A stretch of 23,928 bases of DNA from Apostichopus californicus. Its lineage: Eukaryota; Echinodermata; Holothuroidea; Aspidochirotida; Stichopodidae. This document shows positions 1 through 10,600 of the stretch, one piece after another. The notes below the pieces were generated by a model that had not been told where the DNA came from, made no database searches, and was given only the letters and a program-made list of their open reading frames with translations. The stretch is taken from the NCBI GenBank assembly GCA_020650975.1, contig JAIPMN010019804.1, positions 1-23,928 of the forward strand, read 5' to 3'. The position numbers were made by a program, and so were the translations under genes. Numbering within the stretch: the first letter of the stretch is position 1; each line of letters begins with the position of its first letter.

Positions 1-428
1 TCAACATGCCTTAAGCGTCCAACATCAATTGATAACATGGAAACATATGGACACTGATATATTGAGCGATGCGGAAAGAGGTTGTGAACTAAACATCAAT
101 GACAAGTTCCAACCTCAGATGCTGAATGGAATTAGTGCGCCTAACAAACTCCCGAAAGGTGTATTCTGCAACTGTAAAGAGGGAGTCAATCAGTGCCAGA
201 CATACTATGAGGTGCAGTTGCAGGAAATAAGGCATGACATATGTTTTAGTGTGTAAGGTCTGCTGTGGCTATTGCTCAAATGGAGAAGCCATGATGAAAG
301 AAGACGAATTGAGCAGTGAAGATGATACATATTGAGGAAGAGATGGTTCTTGCTAAGTCTACTAGTATGATTGATGTTCATACATGTAAATATTTTAAAC
401 TGTACCTCAGATATAGTAGCTTTAATCA
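1..428 (+). pseudogene. 3' fragment of a dispersed gene-family copy (left copy)
   Basis: This stretch is almost identical to 4214-4640: about eight scattered substitutions in the first 370 bases, then slightly more divergence. Both copies stop matching at the same point, just after TTTAATCA, so that point is probably the 3' end of the repeated unit. It encodes the C-terminal part of the family described at 3221-4548, including an LITWKHMD segment and a CNCKEG cysteine motif, and hits the same premature stop at 254-256. The copy is cut by the window edge, so its full length is unknown. It lies in or beyond the left end of gene B, on the opposite strand. Confidence 0.75.
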
Positions 429-1642
429 GAAGTATTGTCCAATAGGATCTGAACACGAAGAAACTTTTGTAGGCCTAATCTTTTAGACTCGCCAATTATG
501 ACAGCCTAATTTATATCCTTTAGAAACATCTGGTTTAACATTATCTCATAGTGTCACAGTTGGGCCTTTGCAAAGTAGTTTCCATTGCAGTAGGCTAAGT
601 GAAGGCTAGTTGGAAAAACTGATTCCAAAATAAAATATGAGTCTGTTCCATGTTAACTTTTTTTAAAAGATTTAAAAGATTACTGGACATGTGATTGTAG
701 GCCTAATCGACAACTGCATCCACTATTACTAGAATCACACAGCTATTATGTTACAGAACTGCCCATAGACGGGGAAGGTTTCAATTTATTACTAAGGTTT
801 AAGCAACAAACTTCCAAAGTACTCCGATCTTAAGAAGGATTGTTTTAGATGCATACAATATCAGTGTTTGCCTAACGCACCAAAGCGTTAACAGTCTAGT
901 ATAGGCTCGTTTCTTTGTAAGTAATTGTAATATCATAACCCCAGTACTAGGCTAATTGCAATGTCTGACAAAGCTATTCCAATATCATAAAAAAAATTGT
1001 TGCCTGCCAACGGCAAAATCGACTAAATTTACCGCAGTGTTTTAAACTGTCACGCACTTTGCAAAATAAATGTGCTAATATGTGCAAAACGTATGTAACA
1101 AATCCGTATTATAAGTCAAAATTGGTTGCTCGCTTAGACAAAATTTTACCAAACATAATGGAGGTAAGAGAAACCGTCACAAAGCATGATATGTCATTAG
1201 TTGTTGATCTGTCTAAAATGTAATGTTTCCAGAAAGGATGGGGTGAAAAAGGACTCATCTTGCCTTATAGATTTCGGGGTGTAAAATTGGAAAAAAGTAT
1301 TTCCGATTATTAAATTCGGGTCTCTACGGCCTATTTCGTATTCCTTGACCATCACTTTATCAGCATTAGATCATTTATGTCTATATTTTACTCTGTTACA
1401 AATTAACCCCCGGGATTCCAACATTTTTGTAAGATATCGAGATTTGCAAAGGTATTTGAATATTTTATTAAATGTTAGTGTTATTTCGCGATATCGCTCA
1501 GTATTAAATGGACATTTGTTTATTATTTGATATATTACATATATTTTAAATTGAATTACTTTGTACTTCGTAATCATTGAAAGCGTCAGTAAAGGTTTTA
1601 TTTTATGTTTTCATACGTTAATACCAATTAGTGTGTACTTAC
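429..1642. other. Noncoding; intronic or 3' to gene B
   Basis: I find no convincing exon here. The part from about 600 to 850 matches 5240-5500, for example the shared words CAACTGCATCCACTAT and CTTCCAAAGTACTCCGA. It is therefore the left arm of the tandem duplication that carries the coiled-coil exons. The stretch from about 850 to 1735 has no counterpart in the right copy. Open frames at 1345-1577 on both strands have no splice context or recognisable composition. Confidence 0.5.
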
Positions 1643-1684
1643 CTCCAAGTCGGCAATTGCTTTCGCCTTGCTCTGCACGTCTCC
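1643..1684 (-). CDS. Gene B coiled-coil exon 7 (42 nt, type d)
   Basis: Two heptads, GDVQSKAKAIADLE, phase 0 both sides, acceptor CTAATTAG and donor GAG|GTAAGT. V3 and I10 occupy position a and L13 position d. It has no counterpart in the right duplicated block, where the sequence corresponding to about 850-1735 is missing. It is the last exon seen, and the strong phase-0 donor implies at least one more exon to the left. Confidence 0.78.
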
Positions 1685-4600
1685 CTAATTAGAGAAATAC
1701 ATAACGATGAGATAGAAATAATCGAGTCAGTACGAAAACTAGAAAACTTGTCATTAACTTGGTCGTTATTGATCTAAAATATTTACTCCGCATATACTCA
1801 CTTTCAGGTTGGTTACTTCTTGATTTGTATTCTTTATGACTTGGTCTTTGGTTTTTGCTAACTCCTACAACGAAATATTGAAACACGAACAGTAACAGAT
1901 ATTTGTTATCTTCATCAAGGCAATAGAGAAAAAATGAACAAATCTTGTTAAGCATTATATTTAACCATAAACATTGTAATCTCTAGCACCTGGAATGAGC
2001 GAGAAATTGATATTGCGAGCCACCGTTAAATCGTGTGCTTAATCGGGCGGCTGAAAATATAAAGGATAAACTGTAATATTTACAGAGAAAGGTCAAAGTT
2101 CTTGTAACTATGGTATCTTACCTCAGCAACGGTAATGTTTGCTTCATTGTTTGCAATCTTTTTCTGAGTGTTAAAGAAAGTAAACAGGCAACCGTAGAAA
2201 AATTATCAATATAAATGAACATCTTATCTTTTGATAATTTTTTCCAGGGACAATTTGTCATCTTGAAAGAACATCCTGTTTACTGTTCAGGTGTTTATCT
2301 ATTTATGTTAGAACGGGGCCTTTAATTATAATTCACATGTGTGTGTGTGTGTGTGGAGGACGGTGGTGGGGGACGTTGGTAACTAAAATAAGGATCTACA
2401 CGCACGTGATAATATTATATTTTGTACACTGATAAACTGTAAGTTCACAGACTTTTTGATAATGTAATGTTTTTCCCATTAACAAAAAAATTACTGTATT
2501 TTTACAAACAGTTTTTATTTGCTACAATAACAAAATTTTATGTAACATGTAATTTCTGTTTATTTAGAAAACAATTATTGTTATTTTTTAACCAAATTTG
2601 ACTTGCAGTCATTAACATTTTTATAGAAATAACTGTACATTAAAGTTACCGTTGAACAATCCTATTATTTTACAACTTATATCTGTTTCATTGCAATAAC
2701 ATGATCGCAATTGTTTTGTACCATTAATTTTTATTTGCTACGACAAAAACACAGTTTTTAAACAGAAACCTTTCAGTTTTACGGAATAATTTCTTTTTAT
2801 TATTTTAATTAACAACACAATAGGGTCCTTTTATAGAAAATTAACCGTATTTTTTCTTCAAGCACAATCTAACTGAACAATATGGATGCGCCCCTCTCGA
2901 CGTTTCGACAGACTGATAATTATGGCCGAAAGAGACATAGGGATAAACAATATATTCAGCGAGTATGCAAGTTTATCCTACTTTATTTCATTGTACTGTC
3001 CACAGTATTTCTTAATTACACTAATGAAGATATGTTCTGAAGATATTATAATTATGTGGTTTTCATGAATTCATTTCAAACATTTTTTCAGGTATGAAAT
3101 GACACCTGTTCTAACAGCCTTGTTTTAGATAGACAGAATGATGAGAAAACCTCCAAAACATGAGTTGGACGATAGCTCAAGTCAATTGCAAAGATACCTA
3201 GCTAAGAGCTGACCTCCAAAATGGATGTAATTGATGTAAGGTGGCTGTTACACCAAGTAAGATGGGCCAGTCAGTCAATCAGGCGCATCGTCCAAGCTTA
3301 AAATTAATAAGCTGTTGACTCAAGAAATGGCAAAGTCGAACATCAAACCGAGCATGCAAAAGATGATGCAGACACACTAATAGTCAAAACAGCTATTAAA
3401 GGGTGTGAAGACTCGCGCACAAAAAACGTCTCATGCCGGTAATCTGACGTAGCTTCGAATGAGGTGTACCAGAAGTGTTAGACACCACCATCGATCCCAG
3501 AAAATACACACACAGCTTGCTACCGTCGGTAATTTTACACTAGTGTACAGTCAATACATACAGCTACGGTCAATACCCACACCACAGTGTACATAGCAGT
3601 GATGGACATTTCGGGTCTAGATAAAAGATAACAAGGTATCATGTTTCATTCAGTCTGCAGTTTGTAGCAATAAGAAGAAAACCTCACTTGCAAGCAACGG
3701 AAAGTTAACTTTTGCAGAGCGCGGCACGCGATTTGGGCGAGTCTTTAAAGACTTTAATATGGCCTCAAATCAGACTTCACCAGAGCTAGTTGTTCCACAG
3801 GACACATATGTTTTGGTTCTGCTATGCTACCACAGACCACCCACTACAACCAATTTATATTTTCTCGCAGGTAATGAATGTCCATATGACATCAGCTATA
3901 TAGCAATTTGTGAAAAGGATGAGTTCCTCTTCAAGTTTGGATAGTCCGGATGTGATACAGAGTCATACATCGACAATCACACTGAAAATGTTGTCTACAA
4001 GATGTATTTCACTGAGGCTGTAATGAAGCCTTTCTTTGACGCAGATGCGTCTCTTGAAAGAATCAAACAAGCTGGTGTTGAGGCCATGAAGATCACATAT
4101 GGAATTGGATGCAACAAAACTCTTAAGGGTGAGCGGCACATTAGATCCCCGAAACAGGCCAACAAGGGGAAGATGGACCCTGACATACTTCCACCAACAG
4201 AAGACGCTAGCACTCAACATGCCTTAAGCGTCCAACATCAATTGATAACATGGAAACATATGGACACTGATATATTGAGCGATGCGGAAAGAGGTTGTGA
4301 ACTAAACATCAATGACAAGTTCCAACCTCAGATGCTGAATGGAATAAGTGCGCCTAACAAACTCCCGAAAGGTGTATTCTGCAACTGTAAAGAGGGAGTC
4401 AATCGGTGCCAGACATACTACGAGGTGCAGTTGCCGGAAAGAAGGCATGACATATGTTTTAGTGTGTAAGGTCTGCTGTGGCTATTGCTCAAATGGAGAA
4501 GCCATGATGAAAGAAGACGAATTGAGCAGTAAAGATGATACGTATTGAGGAAGAGATGGTTCTTGCTAAGTCTACTAGTATGATTAATGTTCATAATTGT

Positions 4601-7600
4601 ACATATTTAAAATGTACCTCAGATATAGTTGCTTTAATCAAATTTGACCATAGTAAATGTTTAAGGTTTTGGCGGCTATATATGCCGCCATCTTGAATTT
4701 GAAGCACGCTCACAATATATAAATGCCATGTATGGGTTGTGTTTAGCCAACTCAATATATTTTTAACAGTTTTATTGAAACTGTTGTCAATACGTTTGAC
4801 TGATATATGCCTTTTTCGAAACTTTTACCATTTTTGACGGCCAGTTTGAAAACAAAATTCCCCAGGCTTGATCGGCTCTATCTTGTTTTGGGTAAACTAG
4901 ACACCCTCAACTTCCCAGATCACCTGAAAACATATTTTGTTTGTGTAAATTCATCGTATAATCAATAATTTTGGGTTAGTAAGAGAATGTTACACTTACC
5001 TGTAACTCGAGATTTTCGTTCTTTTCCTTCTTTATTTCTTCATCTCGTAGCTTTAGTTTAGTCTACAATAACAAAATATGCAATTCATTGTGAAAACAGT
5101 GATGACATACTTTCGTTTTGTTCTAACAACTTGAAACAGCTGTCTCCGCGTATGAGGTAGAATCTACGAGCAAATTACCATGTTTAATAACTGTGACCTA
5201 GAAGTGAGCATTTTCAGTAAACAAATGCAATGGCAATTTGCAACGATCTCCTAGGCTAGGTGTAGACATGTCGGAAAAAACTAACTCCAAATTTATTGAG
5301 TGTCTGTTCAAAGTAAACATGAGGTTTATTTATGTTATTGCTTCAAAGGAATAATTGACATCTGATTGTAGGCCCTATCTACAACTGCATCCACTATCAC
5401 TATAATTACACAGCTATTATATTACAAAGGTACGACCAAGTGACTTCCAAAGTACTCCGAATTTAAGAAGTGTCGTTGTTAATACGCACAATATAATTGT
5501 AGTGTGAAAATCTTTTATTATCTTGTCTTTAACTTGTTCGTTATTGCTCTAAAACATTTAAACTGCATATACTCACTTTCAGGTCGGTAAGTTCTTGATC
5601 TGTATTCGCTATTTCTTGGTTTTTGGTTTTTGCTGACTCCTAAAACGAATTAATGAAGCACATATACCATAACAGATAATTGTTATCTTCATCAAGGCAA
5701 TAGAAAAAATGAATAAAACTTGTTAAGCATTGTATTAAGACGTGTACACGACAAGAGTATTATTTCTATTGTAAATATTTAAAGTGTAGCACAGGCTGTA
5801 ACAAAATGCACTGTACGGTGTTTGCGTATATAATCGTGTTTACATACTGCACCCGAATGAAATCACCATTAAAAAAGAAAAAAAAAAGAACAGTAATCTC
5901 TGACAAACAAATTGATCTTGCGAGCCACGGTAAAATCGTGTGCTAATTCCGCCGGCTGAAGTTATGAAGGATTAACTGTAATATTTACAGAGTCAGATCT
6001 AAGTACTTGTAACTATGGGAACTTACCTCAGCATAGGTAATTTTTGCTTCATCCTTTGCAGTCTTGGTCTGAGTGTAAAAGAAAGTAAACAGGCAACCGT
6101 AGAATATTGTCAATGTAAATGAACATTTTATCTTTTTATAATTTTTTTCTGATACATTATTTCATTTTTGTTAGAACATCCGGTTATTCAATCAAGTATA
6201 TATATTTAAAACAAAGATCTTAACGCACGTGATAATATTTATACATTATACCGAGGGAGGTCCATGCGGTTGTTAATTGTCACCCCCCCCCCCAACTAAC
6301 GTTTTACAGGTCATTATTGTGCAAACAGACAGTGAGATTTCGTAGGGGAAGGGGAGGAGGGGATGAGTCATTATTTTCAGTCAGAACTTTGTACTAAAAT
6401 GTCGAAATTTAGACTAATGCTTATTAATTGCACCTTTTAAAGTTGTTTATTGAAAAAAGACATGTTAATAAAGGTAACCAATCAACGTGTAATGTAACTC
6501 TAAATTCATTTCTGAAATTAGAAACATCAAATGACAAGAGCAAGTCACATGCTGCTTAATACACAATCTTATAAGAACAATATTCTCCCCGTACAACGTT
6601 TATAAACATAGAGATATTACGCTTAACGTGTTAATGAAGGCTACAATCATTTACGAAGTTTAAAATTATTCTTTGCTTTCATTATTGTAGGTCAAAATAT
6701 ACTCACAAACAAACAAAACGTTTGCCAAAGTTGCAATATTCAATAAATTATAGTTTATTTGGTATGACTGTAATATATTGTAATGCTTATCTTTGTGGGA
6801 GACTTTGACTAAGTAGAATGATCTCAAGTATATACTAACCTAATTGTTATTACAGAAATATGATGCAGAGGGAAACAACGTAAACAAGCCAAATGCTCTT
6901 AACTGCACTACATATATTGCTTTGAAATATAAACAGTGGTTCTAGTGTGGACTAATCGTAATCACCTTAAACTGAGCAATTATACTCAAGTACTAATCAA
7001 CCTATAGTTGCCATGGTGTAAAGTTGTAAAGTTACCCCTCCTGTCATATATCAACAGTAGCACTTGAACCGTTTGATCTGACTGGTATTAATTATTGGTA
7101 TACACAAGTCTTGGTATATACCCAGCCACTCTAGTTCACTTCAGGAATAGAACAGCAGCAAATAAAATGTATTGTCTTAAAAACAAACCACAATATTACT
7201 ATAGAGAGGATGATTCAAAATGATCATATTAATTACTCAAAGTTTATTTTGAACTATTAAAGTAGAAATATGAAACCTTTCTACATTTTTTTGTATATGG
7301 TTGTGCGGTATAAAACTACTTTGAAAAGTGTCTGGGAAGAAAAAGCAATGTTGAAGACAGTCTTGACCAATCAATTAATTACTGATTAATGCTCATGTGG
7401 TGAAAGGATATAGAAAAGGTTCCTCAGGTGAGGCTTACTTTGAGAATTTCCATTTAGTGTGTTATAGAAGCGTTGGAAGGCAAACAGTTAAACAGGTCTC
7501 TTATAGTTCAAAATTTACATTTTTGCTGTGAGAGTCCCTAATATGCGTCATTCTTGAAAATAACTCACCTGCAATTCGATATTTTTGTTCCTACTTGTTT

Positions 7601-10600
7601 TTAGTTCTTCTTCTGTTTGCCTCAGTTTACCCTACAACAGAAAGATACAACTCCATAAAGACAACAACAGTAAAGAGATGTTTAGGCTATCCTGAAAGGA
7701 ACGTTCTTTAGAACATCTCACTGTGTGTGTCTAAGAGCAAACTCATATAGTGAAATGAACCTCCATTGCAGGATCAGAATCTGTTTCATTCAAATGGTCA
7801 GGGACAAAAGCTGTTCAAAACTTAAGACATTTCTAATGGAATAATATATGATAATGTTCCTTTTCGAAAAAAAGTGCAGACTGATTCCCTCTGTGTGCAA
7901 ATATCTATATTGCTCAATATAACCATAGAAAAAAGGGAATAGATTCAATTGAATTCTTAATTTTAATAGTGCAATTAACCTAAAGCATAGTTTTTCAATC
8001 AATTTCGTTCAATCTGACAGCAAACTAAGATGAAAATTTAATGCTGATTTGTTGATTTAACAAGGTGTCACGTGATCAGTATCAAAGCACTGCAGTGGAA
8101 AGTAGCAACGTAATTTTATATTTTGTCTCCAAATTTATATATTCATTTTTCTATTTGTAATTTGTTTTTGTTCCTGGAAAGAAAGCGGTATTAAGCATTC
8201 TACGAGAGGAAGATTTAAAGTAGCTATTCCAATACAAGACGTTTGATTCCATTACGTATTCTTAAACTTCGGTATCAATTGCAGTTCGTTACTTAGCTAG
8301 ATGCAGACAACAACAGTCTTTTTAGTCCTTATTAACTTTTGGTTTCAGATCATCTTTCATGATGTAATTTATCATACGCTTGATTCTAAGTACAGTAAAT
8401 GCATAGTTTTTTAGCTATGCTTAAGAAATATATTTTACCCAGAACACGTAGCATTTCTGTAATTTCGTGAAGTTTTAAGTCATGTTAAACAGTTTCGTTT
8501 TTTGAGTCTTTTTGAACCTGTCGTACACCATAGACCACACCTCCTTGAGAAAGTCTGCATCCGACAGGGAAGTTATTTTACACAACTATGGCAATGTATC
8601 GTATATTACTAGCGTCTACTCAAGTCATGAAATACACATAAGATTGTTATGACCTCGTATATTTATCAACAGTTTAAATTAAGTTAGCTTGAACTGGGCG
8701 AACTCGATAGTGTGCTGCTTTTATCACACACTTTCATCTCAGTTACCTCAGTTTACCAAGAAAAAAAAACGAAGGTTACTCTTCCAAGTTAAGTAAATTA
8801 TTACTTTTTTCTTGATTTTTAAAAGCACTGTGTGATATCTCTGCTTATATACCTTAATAAAAAGGTTCGCTAGCATTCCTTTAAATTCTCTTCATCTTCC
8901 CTACCCTTGGCCAATGAGAGAATGTTTGGGTGATCAGGATGGTCAAACTCAATTTAAACCCATCTTTTCACTCATCTCTTGAACTCTCCCCTCCATGCAA
9001 AATGGATCAATTCCAGCACGAAAATGAGAATGTGTTAGAAAACGCAAACGATATTATCCACACATTGAACTTGTAGGTTGGTCTTTAATCCTTTATCATA
9101 TTAAATTTGAAAATACTTCAAGGAATAAAAAGTAAACAAAATAAACCAAGGGTTACCCAGGATAAACCTTTCTTTGAATATGTTCGTTAGCTTCTTTCTC
9201 TTCAGCTATTATAACGGGATATATACACACTGGACAAACAATTATATTTACATTTATTGTAGTTTTTTATATAAAAATATTCACACCGAATAACTAACGA
9301 ATATATATCGCCTATTGGAATATTCATTGCAGGAAGTAAGTTCGAGAAACGTTTGCATTGAGTAAAATTGTGAATACTACTATTTTTTTTATCCAAAGCT
9401 ATACATTTGTATTACGATCACACACGATCTTTAAACATATATTATTCTTTTACGCACCGTCAGAGATTCAGCATCTTCTTTTTTCCTGTAAGAGAAAAAA
9501 CGTTTGGTATTACGTATTTCACTATCACATAAGCTGTAAAAGTAGAAGTATTTTCATGATAGTCGTGCACTTCTAGATATAAATATACAACGATCCTGTT
9601 TGTTTTTAGTGTCAAATCTCCTTCAAAATCGTGTTTTGTGCATCACGAATGCATATACGCCTTTAACTAAGATAATAAAAGGACACAGTTGTAGAGAAAG
9701 GAATTCCCCTTTATTGCGTTTGGTTCAATTGATCAAGTGAAACATCTTTTTGCCTTCTTTGTATTCAGTTTTACTTGTATAATAGGATATCAGGTTAGAC
9801 AAAGTTCTTGTATTGTACTCTATAGTCTGTGGTATCTCCATGAGATTGTTTCTTGTGCGTCTTTGTATTCAGGTTTACTTGACAAATAAAATATTACATC
9901 GGACAAATTCCTGGATTATACTCTTGGGTATCTCACATTACCTAACAAAATGGGCAAAGCTTAACTAGGGCGTTAAGCAGTTATACTTTACAACATCCAA
10001 AAGGAAGGAAATTGTGACGACCTGGTGGATACTTAGAATAGGGAACCAGAAATGTGCTTTCGTACTTTTTCTCGTCGCTTAAGCAATACTATTAGGCCAT
10101 AACAGTCCATGAAACGAGCAGGATTTGTACATAATTACAGTATATATCCTGATACATTGTTCAGTGTGTATCACACCTGTTCATCAATCATAGTCATAAT
10201 ATAACAGAATAATAAAGCAGAGCAAAGGTGCATTTGTGTTAGCTGAAAATTATTTTACAAAATTATTGGTACATCTGCTTACAGCTTCGTATATTTCTTT
10301 CGCTGTTTTCGGTTAACCTTTGCTGGGTAGAAAACAAGATACAAAACATAGAAAGCAGTAATTCAAGCGTAATTTTGAACTTTCATATCATTTAACTGTA
10401 TATTATGATGGATATGAGTCTACGTCATTCACATAGAGTTTAAACGACAAAGAATACTTTGAATAAAACAACTAGTCGCATTGGACAAGTAGAACCTAAA
10501 CATTTGAAGATCTGGGTACATTGGATGACGTCAAAAAATGAGTTAAGCAATTTATCAAAAACTCCTTTTAAGTGTCTAATAAATAGGAAATTTTCCTCTC

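Larger units (their letters stand above)
600..2425. repeat. Tandem segmental duplication, left block
   Basis: Introns and exons here match 5240-6248 in the same order and orientation. Anchors include the CAACTGCATCCACTAT word, the GTTATCTTCATCAAGGCAATAG word next to the type-c exon, the intron around the type-b exon, and ACGCACGTGATAATAT at the far end. The left block carries about 0.8-0.9 kb extra (roughly 850-1735) with exon 1643-1684. Confidence 0.85.
5240..6248. repeat. Tandem segmental duplication, right block
   Basis: Partner of 600-2425, shorter because it lacks the segment carrying the type-d exon. The match ends near 6248, after the ACGCACGTGATAATAT word. The two blocks are separated by AT-rich sequence and the decayed gene-family copy. 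Confidence 0.85.

Noticed and set aside
8748..8763. Possible eighth type-a coiled-coil exon
   Set aside because: Only the first 12 bases match. There is no AG acceptor and the similarity ends at once, so it is at most a relic.
8870..8905. Short minus-strand frame GREDEENLKEC followed by a stop, as an alternative gene B terminus
   Set aside because: The acceptor would be CCAAG with a poor pyrimidine tract, and nothing else supports it.
9002..9076. Plus-strand 24-codon ATG frame rich in Glu and Asn
   Set aside because: Too short, with no splice partner or homology. Chance is likely in an AT-rich intron.
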